Positions 8,593 through 17,107 of a stretch of 64,000 nucleotides of DNA are shown one piece after another (positions within the stretch are counted from its first letter, which is position 1; each line of letters starts with the position of its first letter). Both the position numbers and the translations under genes were made by a program. The notes below the pieces were generated by a model that was not told the origin of the DNA, did not search any database, and saw only the letters and a program-made list of their open reading frames with translations. The DNA comes from Azoarcus sp. DD4 (GTDB taxonomy: Bacteria > Pseudomonadota > Gammaproteobacteria > Burkholderiales > Rhodocyclaceae), in assembly GCF_006496635.1 (NCBI RefSeq), contig NZ_CP022958.1:4774001-4838000 (forward strand). Direction: 5' to 3'.

Positions 8593-9651
8593 TCAGCCGG
8601 TGCGCAGCTCGGCCAGCGCGGTCGAGAAACCCTGCACGATGTCGGCGCCCTCGTCGCGCTGGCGCACCGCGAACTCGGTGGATTTCTCCAGCACCACCAT
8701 GCGCACACGCGCATCCTCGGTGACGTCGTCCATCATCCGGATGGCCACCTCGATGCGGCTCTTGCCGTGCTCGGCGCTGGAACTGGCCTGCTCCACCCGG
8801 CTGCCGGCACTGGCCGCGGTCTGGCTGAGCCCCTGCGCGATCTGACCGATCTCCTTGCTCGACACCGCCGCCCGCTCGGCGAGCTTGCGCACCTCGTCCG
8901 CCACCACCGCGAAGCCACGGCCGGCCTCGCCGGCGCGGGCGGCCTCGATGGCGGCATTGAGCGCCAGCAGATTGGTCTGACTGGCGATCTCCTGGATGCT
9001 CGAGACGATGTGCTCGATGCGCTTGGACTGCTCGGTGAGGTCGGCGAAGACCAATGCGACCTGTCCGCTGTACTCGCTCAGCTGCGTCAGCGCCACGTCG
9101 CTCTCCTGCACCGCGCGCTGGCAGGTGGCGATGTTCCCGGCCGCGCGCTCGGCGGCACCGGTGCCGCGTCCGAGGTGCTCGCAGAACTCGCGCTGGGATA
9201 CGCACAGCGCTTCGACGCGCTTGCCGAGGCCTTCCAGCGCTCGCCGCGCGGCGTCGATGCGGGGCGTCACCGGCGCAAGGGCGCGGGCCTCGCGCAAGGC
9301 CCGCTCGGCTTCGGCCAGTCTCGCTTCGCACCCGGCGATCTCTTCCTGAGACGCACGCAGCGCCTGGCCCACGGCTGCCGCCAGGCTGTCCGCCGCCGCA
9401 CCGCGGGTCAGCATCTGCGCCTCGCGCCAGTTGCGCGCGGCGAGTGCGCCGGCAAGCGCCGCGCCGGCGCGGCCGTCCAGCCCGGATCGGCCACCGCCCG
9501 GCGCCGACCTGCGCAAGCCCAGCGCCAGCACGATCAACAGCGCGGCCAGCGCGCCCCCGACCTGTGCCACGCCGCTTCCGCCCGCGATCGCGACCACCGC
9601 CGCGACCGCAAGCGCCAACGCCAGCAGGGCGTTCTCGGCGATGCGATTCAT
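8593..9651 (-). CDS. Methyl-accepting chemotaxis protein without a ligand-binding domain
   Basis: A 352-residue chemoreceptor. Two membrane helices lie at about residues 6-24 and 31-47 with almost no loop between them, so there is no periplasmic sensor domain and no recognisable HAMP. A coiled coil follows, and the signalling hairpin tip, IQEIASQTNLLALNAAIEAARAGEAGRG then FAVVADEVRKLAER, is intact at residues 219-260. Four cysteines (C108, C150, C157, C177) sit in the coiled coil before the tip. It has a clear ribosome site (AAGGAG, six bases). It is the last gene read leftward from the nic operon, 110 bp after the Mo subunit, and might couple motility to nicotinate metabolism; that link is only positional. 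Confidence 0.85.
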   Translation of the reverse strand: MNRIAENALLALALAVAAVVAIAGGSGVAQVGGALAALLIVLALGLRRSAPGGGRSGLDGRAGAALAGALAARNWREAQMLTRGAAADSLAAAVGQALRASQEEIAGCEARLAEAERALREARALAPVTPRIDAARRALEGLGKRVEALCVSQREFCEHLGRGTGAAERAAGNIATCQRAVQESDVALTQLSEYSGQVALVFADLTEQSKRIEHIVSSIQEIASQTNLLALNAAIEAARAGEAGRGFAVVADEVRKLAERAAVSSKEIGQIAQGLSQTAASAGSRVEQASSSAEHGKSRIEVAIRMMDDVTEDARVRMVVLEKSTEFAVRQRDEGADIVQGFSTALAELRTG

Positions 9652-9760
9652 GGTTTTCTCCTTTTTTCTCTCTCTGTCGTACGACTTGGGGTTGGAAACA
9701 GTTTCACCGCGGCGAACCGGCAATACCGGGTCGCCGGCGGGGAGAAAAGCCACGCAAGAA

Positions 9761-12007
9761 TCAGCCCAGCGCCTCGCGGATGCAGGCGCGGGTAAAGGGC
9801 GGCCGGCGGAAGCGCACGCCGGTGGCATCGAACAGCGCGTTGGCTACCGCCGCTGCGCCCGGCACCGAGGCAGATTCGCCGGCGCCGAGCGGCGCTTCGT
9901 CCTGGCGCGGCATCAGCAGCACCTCGACCCGCGGCACCTCGGCGAAACCGAGGATGGGATAGGCGCCCCATTCGCGTGCGGCGACGCGCCCCTCCGCAAA
10001 GCGCACTTCCTCCTTGAGCATGCGGCTCAGGGTCTGCAGCACGTTGCCGTGGATCTGGTGGCGCACGCCGTCGGGGTTCACCATCATCCCGGTGTCCTGG
10101 CCCACCACCAGCCGCTCGACCGTGAGCGCGCCGCTCGCCGGATCGACCGCGACGTCGATCACCCAGGCCGACCAGGCAGCGCCGAAGCCCGGAAACTTGC
10201 TGTGGACGTAGCGTGCGTAGGCGACGCCGCGGCCGCGCAGCAGACCGTCGGCGCCCGGTTGGCCGCGGCCGCCCCGCTGGCCTGTCTGCCAGTCCGCCCG
10301 TTCCGCTACCGCGCGCAGCAGGTCGGCCGCGCGGGCGTCCGGCAGGTGACGCAGGCGGAAATCCACCTTGTCGGCGCCGGCCGCCTCGGCCAGTTCGTCG
10401 ATGAAGGAATCGTGGGCGAAAGAATTGGGCAGCGCCGACACCCCGCGCAGCCAGCCGGCGCGCACGATGGCGGGCACGTCGTCGCAGGCGATGCGCATGT
10501 TCGGATAGGCATAGGGCGGCACCGCGGTGCGGTCGCCCATCTCCAGCATGCGCGGCGCCGGCTCGATCGCCCCGGTGAGCAGCAGCGCCAGCAGCGGCGC
10601 GTCGTTGGACGGATAGCGGGTGAGGAAGTCGTAGGCGGCGAGGCTGCCGTCGGCGGCGAGCGCGCCCTTCACGTCCATCAACTGGCCGGCGCCCTTGGGC
10701 TCCCAGGCGTGCTCCTGTTCGCGGCTGAGCTGCACCCGCACCGGCCGGCCGACCGCGCGCGACAGCAGGGCGGCATCGGCGACCACGTCGTCGGCGCAGT
10801 TGCGGCCGTAGCAGCCGGCCGCCTCCATCCGCACCACCTCGATATCTCCCTCGTCGCGCTTCAGCAGGCGGGCGAGGTCGACACGCAGCATGTGCGGATT
10901 CTGGGTGCCGGACCACACGGTGAGGCCGTCCGCGCGCCAGTCCGCCAGCGCGCACGACGGGCCGATGGAGCCGTGCATCTGGTAGGGCCAGGCGTAGTGC
11001 CGCTCCAGCACGGTAGCAGCCCCGGCCAGCGCGGCGTCGGTGTCGCCCTCTTCCTTGAGCGGCCGGCGGGTTGCGGGTATCGCGCGGATGGCGCCGTCGA
11101 TGTCGTCAAGTACCGGCAGCTTCAGCGGCTGCCATTCCACCTTCAGCGCCTTCATCGCGCGGATCGCCTGCTCCTCGCGCTCGGCGACCACGCCGACGAA
11201 GTCGCCGATCACCACCACATCGACGATGCCGGGCAGGTGGCGGATCGAGTCCGCATGCACCTTCACCAGGCTGCGGCCGACGAAATCGCCGCAGTCGATG
11301 CCGGCATAGGGCGGGCGGATCACCCGGCCGTGCAGCATGCCGGGCAGCCGCATGTCGTGCACGAAGCTGAGCGCGCCGGTGGCCTTGGCCGGGATGTCCA
11401 CCCGTGGCGCGCTGCGCCCGACAAGGCGATGATCTGCCGCCGGCTTGAGCGGAAAGTCCGTCGCCAGCGCCAGCCGCACCCGCTCGCCGGCGAGCAGTTC
11501 GCCGTAGCCGATGCGCCGCGCCGCTTCCCCGCGCACGAAGAAGCTGCCGTCGGCGGCATCGAGCGCCGCCACCGCCACGCCCAGCCGGTCGGCCGCGCGC
11601 GCCGCCAGCCAGGCACGCGCCTGGGCCGCCGCGCGGCGCAGCGGCATGGCGCTGATCTGGATGGTGGAGCTGGCGATGGTCGGCCCCTGGTTGGGCGCCG
11701 CCTCGGTGTGGCCGAGCAGCACCTGGACCTGCGCCATCGGCAGGTCCAGCTCCTCGGCCACCAGCTGGCCGAGCGCGGTGCGGATGCCAGTGCCGAGATC
11801 GACATGGCCGTTGAAGGCGAGCACCGAGCCGTCGTCGCGCAGAGCGAGGAAGATGTCCGGCAGGGCGGAAACGTAGTCGGAAACCACGCCCGGCTGGCCG
11901 GGCGCCGGGCGCGGCGCGGCCTGCGGCGGACGCAGCACCAGCAGGCTGCCGTCGGCCTCGAGCAGGGCGAGGCGGAGATCCTTGGGCGTGGCGCCGTGTT
12001 CGATCAT
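9761..12007 (-). CDS. nicB: Nicotinate dehydrogenase molybdopterin subunit (NicB-like, no cytochrome part)
   Basis: A 748-residue molybdopterin-binding subunit of the xanthine oxidase family, probably hydroxylating nicotinate to 6-hydroxynicotinate with water as oxygen donor. The N-terminal motif GHVDLGTGIRTALGQLVAEELDL, the central AAGCYGRN...GRPVRVQLSREQEH segment, and the C-terminal GAGESASVPGAAAVANALFDATGV are all present; E711 of GESA is the expected catalytic glutamate. NicB of Pseudomonas putida is, as I recall, about 1190 residues with a C-terminal multiheme cytochrome c; this chain stops after the Mo domain. It is the last catabolic gene of the nicEDXF operon, 120 bp after nicF. The cytochrome part is found instead at 17726-20716. 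Confidence 0.82.
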   Translation of the reverse strand: MIEHGATPKDLRLALLEADGSLLVLRPPQAAPRPAPGQPGVVSDYVSALPDIFLALRDDGSVLAFNGHVDLGTGIRTALGQLVAEELDLPMAQVQVLLGHTEAAPNQGPTIASSTIQISAMPLRRAAAQARAWLAARAADRLGVAVAALDAADGSFFVRGEAARRIGYGELLAGERVRLALATDFPLKPAADHRLVGRSAPRVDIPAKATGALSFVHDMRLPGMLHGRVIRPPYAGIDCGDFVGRSLVKVHADSIRHLPGIVDVVVIGDFVGVVAEREEQAIRAMKALKVEWQPLKLPVLDDIDGAIRAIPATRRPLKEEGDTDAALAGAATVLERHYAWPYQMHGSIGPSCALADWRADGLTVWSGTQNPHMLRVDLARLLKRDEGDIEVVRMEAAGCYGRNCADDVVADAALLSRAVGRPVRVQLSREQEHAWEPKGAGQLMDVKGALAADGSLAAYDFLTRYPSNDAPLLALLLTGAIEPAPRMLEMGDRTAVPPYAYPNMRIACDDVPAIVRAGWLRGVSALPNSFAHDSFIDELAEAAGADKVDFRLRHLPDARAADLLRAVAERADWQTGQRGGRGQPGADGLLRGRGVAYARYVHSKFPGFGAAWSAWVIDVAVDPASGALTVERLVVGQDTGMMVNPDGVRHQIHGNVLQTLSRMLKEEVRFAEGRVAAREWGAYPILGFAEVPRVEVLLMPRQDEAPLGAGESASVPGAAAVANALFDATGVRFRRPPFTRACIREALG

Positions 12008-12127
12008 GGAAAGTTCTCGTGTAACGGACCCGGCCGCGGCTGCGGCAACCGGGCCTTCATTCTAGGCGTTCCGCCACCGGCGGCCGCGAACACGCGACCA
12101 CCGGCCTGCCCAGACGGGCATTGCGCC

Positions 12128-12745
12128 TCAGCCGATGACCGCCTTCGCCTCGTCCAGCGTCATCACCGCGGCGTACTTCTGCCGCATGTCGAACAGGTTC
12201 GCCTCGTGGGGCCCCAGCGCGCGATCGCCGACGCAGTCTTCCAGCACCAGCGGACGGAAACCCCAGCACATCGCATCGACCACGCTGGCGCGCACGCAGC
12301 CGCTGGTCACGCAGCCGGCCACCAGCAGGGTCTGCACGCCTTTCTGGGTCAGCCAGGGCGCCAGCCCGGTGGCGAAAAAGGCGGACGGCACGGTCTTCCT
12401 CACCACCAGTTCGCCGGGCGCCGGCGCCAGTTCCGGCACGATGGCGCTGTTCGGGTTGTCTTCCGACAACCCGGCCATGCCCGGCACCTTGATGGCGAAG
12501 ATGTTGCGGTCGGCCGCGTCGTCGGCAAAGACGATGCGGCTGTGGGCCACCGGCCAGCCGCGCTCGCGCGCCAGCGCCAGCGCGGCCTTGGTGCGTTCGA
12601 TCGCCTGCGGGATGTTGCCGCCACCGAACACTTCAGGGTCGGCGAAGCCGTTCACGAAGTCGATGATGAGCAGGCCATAGGGCGGCTTCGGCTCCAGCGT
12701 GTTGCCGAAGCCCTGCTTCTCGTAGGTGCGGATTTCGTCGCTCAT
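12128..12745 (-). CDS. nicF: Maleamate amidohydrolase NicF
   Basis: A 205-residue isochorismatase-like hydrolase that splits maleamate into maleate and ammonia. The family triad is visible: D29 in LLIIDFVNGF, K117 in VVRKTVPSAF and C150 in VAGCVTSGCVRASVVDA. Length is that of known NicF proteins. It starts four bases after the nicX stop in the operon nicE-nicD-nicX-nicF. Isochorismatase relatives act on many amides, but the neighbours, which supply exactly the preceding steps, make the maleamate assignment firm. Confidence 0.92.
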   Translation of the reverse strand: MSDEIRTYEKQGFGNTLEPKPPYGLLIIDFVNGFADPEVFGGGNIPQAIERTKAALALARERGWPVAHSRIVFADDAADRNIFAIKVPGMAGLSEDNPNSAIVPELAPAPGELVVRKTVPSAFFATGLAPWLTQKGVQTLLVAGCVTSGCVRASVVDAMCWGFRPLVLEDCVGDRALGPHEANLFDMRQKYAAVMTLDEAKAVIG

Positions 12746-12749
12746 GGTC

Positions 12750-13793
12750 TTACTCCTGGCCCTGGTCCAGCACCTTGCCGAGGCGGACGACGTCCTCGCC
12801 GTCCAGGCTCACGGTGCATTTGCGCAGCGGGATGTCGATGTGGCAGGTGGTGGTGCGGCTGCCGCCGGCCTCGTTGTTGGGGCCGAGCGAGAACAGGAAG
12901 TTGCCCTCGAAGGCGCGCGCATCCATGCCTATGGTGGCCTCGCGGTCGTACAGCGCCAGCGTGGTCCAGCTCGCGCGCGGCTGCAGGCCCCAACCGATGT
13001 GGGAGATTGCGTAGGCCTCCGGATCCTTGAAGGAGGCCATGTACTCGGCCAGCAGCTCGGCGTCGGTCCCGCCGGTGATGGACTGCGCAAAGCCGTCCTT
13101 CACCGTGATGGTGATCGGCTCGGCGACGTAGCGCTTCATCGGCAGCAGGATGTCGCCGCGGTCGATGACGATGGTGCCCTGGGTCTGCTTCTCGTTCGGC
13201 CAGGTCAGCGCGAAGCCGCTCGGCCAGTGGTCCCAGCGCCCCGGCGTGTCGCAGAAGCCGTATTCGGCGATGGCCGGGAATTCGCCCAGCGGGCACACCA
13301 GCTCGGTGCCGGCGGCGGACGTCACCCGCATTTCCCTGGCCTGCTCGATCTTCGCGGTGGCGCGCAGCACGCGGGCGCGGTCGGCCAGCGTGGGCACCAT
13401 GCGGGCGAGCACCTCGGGCGGCTCGACCGCGAGCAGGATCTTGGTGCCGGCGGCGAGGATCTCGTGCTGCTCGGGCGAGAACAGCAGGGTCATCAGGTCC
13501 AGCACCAGGTCGCTCGCCTTGAGCGCGGCGATGGCCGCCTTGTTGCCGGTGAGCGGGGTGGTGCCGAGGTAGGCGAGCGAATCGCGGCTCAGCGCTTTTT
13601 CGCCGTTGACCGGCTGCAGGTCGAGCCGGTTGACCACCGCGCCCATCATGGCGGCGGCGGTGAGCGCGGTCGACAGGGTCTGCGGATGGGTGGCGGCGCT
13701 GGTCAGCACGGTGACGGTCTGGCCCGCTTCCAGCTTCGACAGGCTCAGCACTTCCTGCCAGGCCCGGATCAGTTCGTGATCGCTGATTGCCAT
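12750..13793 (-). CDS. nicX: 2,5-dihydroxypyridine 5,6-dioxygenase NicX
   Basis: A 347-residue Fe(II) ring-cleaving dioxygenase converting 2,5-dihydroxypyridine to N-formylmaleamate. It belongs to the leucyl-aminopeptidase-like extradiol group, not to the classic vicinal-oxygen-chelate enzymes. The iron ligands reported for P. putida NicX (H265, H318, D320) fall at exactly the same numbers here: H265 in AISHIGWGLQ, H318 and D320 in TTTCHIDIPL. Ribosome site and spacing are normal, and the gene sits between nicD and nicF as in other nic operons. Confidence 0.94.
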   Translation of the reverse strand: MAISDHELIRAWQEVLSLSKLEAGQTVTVLTSAATHPQTLSTALTAAAMMGAVVNRLDLQPVNGEKALSRDSLAYLGTTPLTGNKAAIAALKASDLVLDLMTLLFSPEQHEILAAGTKILLAVEPPEVLARMVPTLADRARVLRATAKIEQAREMRVTSAAGTELVCPLGEFPAIAEYGFCDTPGRWDHWPSGFALTWPNEKQTQGTIVIDRGDILLPMKRYVAEPITITVKDGFAQSITGGTDAELLAEYMASFKDPEAYAISHIGWGLQPRASWTTLALYDREATIGMDARAFEGNFLFSLGPNNEAGGSRTTTCHIDIPLRKCTVSLDGEDVVRLGKVLDQGQE

Positions 13794-13824
13794 GGTGTTC
13801 TCTCCGAGTTGGGGGCGTGAGGGG

Positions 13825-14649
13825 TCAGACCGGATGGCCGAGGAAGTCGCCGAAGGCGCGATAGAAGCCTTCCTCGTCGTCCCAGGGAATCATGTGGCCG
13901 GCGTTGGCCACGCGGGTGCTGAGCACGCTGGGCAGCAAGGTGCGGATCTCGGCCACGTCCTCGTCCAGCACCACATCGCCGCGGCCGGCAAGCAGCAGCA
14001 GGGTCGGCACGGCGATCTCGCGCAGGTCCTTGTGGATGTCGTCGGTCTGAAAGCCGTCGAAGCTCTCGCGGATGGCGCGCTCGTCGCAGGTGTGCAGCCA
14101 CTCTGCGCGCAGCTGCAGCTGCTCGTCGGTCCAGGTCGGGCAGAAGGCGCGCATGCCTTCCTTGTCGGTGCCGCGTGCCGCCAGCGCGATGGAGTCCACG
14201 TACCACGGCAGCTTGGCCGGATAGGGCCGGCGGCCGGGGCCGGACACCGGCGGATCGACCGCCACCACCCGGGCCAGCGCCGCCGGCCGGGTGCGTGCGG
14301 CGCGGAAGGCGATGCGCCCGCCCATCGAATGGCCGACCAGGACGTAGTCGGTCAGGCCAAGCGCGGCGGCGAAGGCGAGCACGTCGTCGGCCTGGGCGTC
14401 CAGGCTGTAGTCGAGCGTGGGCGAGGCTTCCGACAGGCCGCGGCCGCGCACGTCGAGGATGTAGGTGTCGAAAGTCTTGCCGAAGCGTTCGCCGACAAAA
14501 CCCCAGGTGATGGCCGGGCTGGTGATGCCGGGGATGATGATGACCGGCGGGCGTTCCGCCCGGCCCTCGCCGCTGCCGCCGTAGCGCAGGTAGTGCTGGC
14601 GGATGCCGTTGGCAAAGACGTTGCCGCCGTAGAGGAAGGTGCTGCTCAT
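13825..14649 (-). CDS. nicD: N-formylmaleamate deformylase NicD
   Basis: A 274-residue alpha/beta hydrolase that removes formate from N-formylmaleamate to give maleamate. The nucleophile elbow GHSMGG places S108; D132 (AVDPPVSG) and H252 (NAGHMIPW) complete the triad, each shifted by +7 from the S101/D125/H245 described for P. putida NicD. The oxyanion region IIIPGITSPAITW is typical. I chose the ATG at 14649, preceded by GGAGG, over an upstream ATG at 14691 that would overlap nicE and add a Cys/Pro-rich tail. Position between nicE and nicX supports the call. Confidence 0.94.
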   Translation of the reverse strand: MSSTFLYGGNVFANGIRQHYLRYGGSGEGRAERPPVIIIPGITSPAITWGFVGERFGKTFDTYILDVRGRGLSEASPTLDYSLDAQADDVLAFAAALGLTDYVLVGHSMGGRIAFRAARTRPAALARVVAVDPPVSGPGRRPYPAKLPWYVDSIALAARGTDKEGMRAFCPTWTDEQLQLRAEWLHTCDERAIRESFDGFQTDDIHKDLREIAVPTLLLLAGRGDVVLDEDVAEIRTLLPSVLSTRVANAGHMIPWDDEEGFYRAFGDFLGHPV

Positions 14650-14659
14650 GGCCGCCTCC

Positions 14660-15412
14660 TCAGTAGGCGCCGGACAGCAGCGCGCCGGCACCGGGGACGA
14701 AGGGCTCGAGCTTGAGCTCCTTGAGCATGGCGTAGGTGGTGGCGATGGCGGCGGTGAGCACCGGCTTGCCCGTCATCGCCTCGACCTTGGGCACCGCCGG
14801 CAGCGAGGGCATCTGCACGCAGGCCGACAGCACGATGACGTCGGCGTCCTGGTAGTTCATGCCGGCGACGATTTCCGGCAGCCGGGCCGGATCGTGCAGG
14901 CCGACTTCGAGGTTGTCCGGGATTTCGAGCGCGCGCCAGTCGATCACCTCGAAGCCCTGGTCGGCGATGTAATCCACCACCAGCTCGGTCAGCGGCTTCA
15001 TGTAGGGCGCCACCAGCGCGATCTTCTTCGCGCCCATCACGCGCAGCGCATCCACCAGCGCCCCGGCGCTGGTCACCACCGGGGCGAGGCCGCCGTTCTC
15101 TGCGGTATGCGCCTTCAAGCGCTTCTCGGACACGCAGTGGTAGCCCTTGCCCATCGACATGATGGCCACCAGGCAGGCGTAGCCGAGCACATCGACGCGG
15201 GCGTCGGAGAGTTCCACCGCGCAGCGGTCGGATTCGGCGTCCATCGCCGCGAGTTCCTCCTTCTTCACCGTCTTCATCCGCATCCGGCTGGAGTGGAAGG
15301 TGAAACGCTCCGGCCGCACCGTCTGGCGGGCCATGAGCATCGCGGGAATCTCGGTTTCCATCGTCGTATTCGAGCTCGGCACGATCTGGCCGATGCGGAA
15401 GGGCTTGTTCAC
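14660..15412 (-). CDS. nicE: Maleate isomerase NicE (GTG start)
   Basis: A 250-residue member of the Asp/Glu racemase superfamily converting maleate to fumarate, the last step that feeds nicotinate carbon to the TCA cycle. The two active-site cysteines appear as C80 (LGYACLVAIMSMGKG) and C198 (VLSACVQMPSLP), shifted by -2 from the C82/C200 known in P. putida. The start is GTG at 15412 with GGAG seven bases upstream; the ATG just before it is in another frame. It is the first gene of the leftward nic operon, directly behind the divergent operator region. Confidence 0.93.
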   Translation of the reverse strand: MNKPFRIGQIVPSSNTTMETEIPAMLMARQTVRPERFTFHSSRMRMKTVKKEELAAMDAESDRCAVELSDARVDVLGYACLVAIMSMGKGYHCVSEKRLKAHTAENGGLAPVVTSAGALVDALRVMGAKKIALVAPYMKPLTELVVDYIADQGFEVIDWRALEIPDNLEVGLHDPARLPEIVAGMNYQDADVIVLSACVQMPSLPAVPKVEAMTGKPVLTAAIATTYAMLKELKLEPFVPGAGALLSGAY

Positions 15413-15571
15413 GTCGGAACTCCATCTGTTGGGGTTGAGGGTGCGCATTGCGCCGGGTCGGTGCTGTTTGTGTGATCGCCCGCCCCTGCCCGGCGCAAGC
15501 GCCGATAGCGGGGAACGGTGCGTCCCGACCTCTCGCCCGCGACCCCGTCCAGGCTGTCGTCAGGCAAGTCG

Positions 15572-15600
15572 ATTATAGTGCATACATTCTTTTTTTCTAC
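15572..15600 (-). promoter_or_regulatory. nicE promoter -10 region overlapping operator copy 1
   Basis: On the minus strand a perfect TATAAT (15572-15577) overlaps the operator-like word TATAGTGCATACAT (15574-15587, written on the plus strand). No good -35 is seen at the right distance. The same word recurs in front of nicC, so one repressor can close both promoters. Confidence 0.62.
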
Positions 15601-15729
15601 AAGCGCATCGCGCTGCCAGCAATGCACCGATTGCGTGCGACGGAAACCGAAATTGGTGCATTAGTACTGAACAAATAAAGACTTTTTCTGAAACATCCGA
15701 ACGCCGACGGGGCACTTTCAATTCAGTTG

Positions 15730-15769
15730 TTGACATCCTGCGTCGATCTATTTTTATAGTGTATGCACT
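15730..15769 (+). promoter_or_regulatory. nicC promoter with operator copy 2
   Basis: A perfect -35 TTGACA (15730-15735) is followed, 17 bp later, by TTTATA (15753-15758). Overlapping the -10 is TATAGTGTATGCACT (15755-15769), with AGTG-TATG-CACT inverted symmetry. It matches copy 1 near 15574 as TATAGTG-Y-ATRCA. The rest of the 414-bp gap between nicE and nicC shows no gene. Confidence 0.68.
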
Positions 15770-15826
15770 CAATTATCACAGCGGCAGGAAGCCGCGCCTT
15801 CCAACCCCGACAGCAGGAGAAACAAG

Positions 15827-16987
15827 GTGAAGTCCCAACAACGAATCGCAGTGATCGGCGCCGGCCTCGGCGGCGCCGCAGCCGCCCTGCTGCTGCAGCA
15901 GGCGGGTTACAACGTTCGCGTCTATGAACAGGCGCCGGAGTTCTCGCGCCTGGGCGCGGGCATCCACCTCGGCCCCAACCTGATGAAGGTGATGCGCAAG
16001 GTCGGCCTGGAACAGGCGCTGCGCGACATCGGCTGCTACCCGGACGCCTGGTACAGCCGCGAATGGAACACCGGCAGCGTGATGGCCCGCATCCCGCTGG
16101 GCGACTACGCCGAAAAGCGCTACGGCGCGCCCTACCTCACCGTGCATCGCGGCGACTTCCATGCGTTGATGGTCGACGCCATCGCGCCGGGCACGCTGGC
16201 CTTCGACAAGAACCTGACCCACATCGAGGACACCGGCAGCGAGGTAGTGATGCAGTTCGCCGACGGCAGCACCGCCACCGCCGACATCGTGATCGGCGCC
16301 GACGGGGTCAATTCCAAGGTGCGCGAAACCCTGCTCGGGCCCGAGCTGCCGATCTACACCGGCTTCATCGCGCACCGCGCGGTGGCCAACGCCGACACCC
16401 TGAAATACACCCAGGACCTGTGCTGCAAGTGGTGGTCGGAAGACCGTCACATGATGGTGTACTACCTCGACCGGGCGAAGAAGGAGATCTACTACGTCAC
16501 CGGCGTGCCGCAGGACGGCTGGGATCTCAAGCACCGCTGGCTGCCGAGCGACCATGACGAGATGCGCGCAGCCTTCGCCGGCTGGCACCCCGCGGTGCAG
16601 GCGCTGATCGACAACACGGTGGGCGTGACCAAGTGGTCGCTGCTCGAACGCGAACCGCTGCCGCTATGGAGCCGCGGCCGCATGGTGATGCTGGGCGACG
16701 CCTGCCATCCGATGAAGCCGCACATGGCGCAGGGCGCCGCGATGGCCATCGAGGACGCCGGCATGCTGCTGCGCTGTTTCGACGAGGTCGGCCTCGACGA
16801 CTTCGAGACCGCCTTCGCGCTCTACCAGGCCAACCGCAGCGAGCGCGCCGGCAAGGTGCAACTGGTGTCGCACAACAACACCTGGCTGATGCGCGACGAA
16901 GATCCGGAATGGTGCTTCGGCTACGATGTATTCACCGTGCCGCTGGTCGAAGCGGCCGCCAAGCCGGACTCCAAGGCTGCGGCCTGA
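15827..16987 (+). CDS. nicC: 6-hydroxynicotinate 3-monooxygenase NicC
   Basis: A 386-residue FAD monooxygenase of the class A (salicylate hydroxylase-like) family that decarboxylates and hydroxylates 6-hydroxynicotinate to 2,5-dihydroxypyridine with NADH and O2. The dinucleotide motif VIGAGLGG lies at residues 9-16, the DG motif in IVIGADGVNSKVR, and the second FAD motif in MLGDACHPMKPHMAQGAAMAIEDA. Length matches NicC (about 382). The segment KWWSEDRHMMVYYLDR in the substrate-side sheet is characteristic of the group. An AGGAGAAACAAG ribosome site precedes the ATG. It heads the rightward nic operon, divergent from nicE. Confidence 0.92.
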   Translation: MKSQQRIAVIGAGLGGAAAALLLQQAGYNVRVYEQAPEFSRLGAGIHLGPNLMKVMRKVGLEQALRDIGCYPDAWYSREWNTGSVMARIPLGDYAEKRYGAPYLTVHRGDFHALMVDAIAPGTLAFDKNLTHIEDTGSEVVMQFADGSTATADIVIGADGVNSKVRETLLGPELPIYTGFIAHRAVANADTLKYTQDLCCKWWSEDRHMMVYYLDRAKKEIYYVTGVPQDGWDLKHRWLPSDHDEMRAAFAGWHPAVQALIDNTVGVTKWSLLEREPLPLWSRGRMVMLGDACHPMKPHMAQGAAMAIEDAGMLLRCFDEVGLDDFETAFALYQANRSERAGKVQLVSHNNTWLMRDEDPEWCFGYDVFTVPLVEAAAKPDSKAAA

Positions 16988-17006
16988 GCCTTCGCGCAGC
17001 GCAAGC

Positions 17007-17031
17007 CGCCGCGCCGTACTCCGGCGCGGCG
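17007..17031 (+). other. GC-rich hairpin after nicC
   Basis: Stem CGCCGCGCC / GGCGCGGCG with a 7-base loop, 20 bp after the nicC stop. No T-run follows, so it is more likely an mRNA stabiliser or weak attenuator between nicC and nicA than a terminator. Confidence 0.4.
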
Positions 17032-17107
17032 CGGCGACGATGGGCGGCTGCGTTATCCTGCCGCCCCGTCCTCGCCCCCACCGACCGTCACTGACCGGGA
17101 GATCGCC

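Noticed and set aside
9431..13030. 1199-residue open frame antisense to the Mo subunit, nicF and nicX
   Set aside because: It spans several real genes on the other strand, has composition of a reverse-frame shadow, and conserved active-site residues are on the minus strand.
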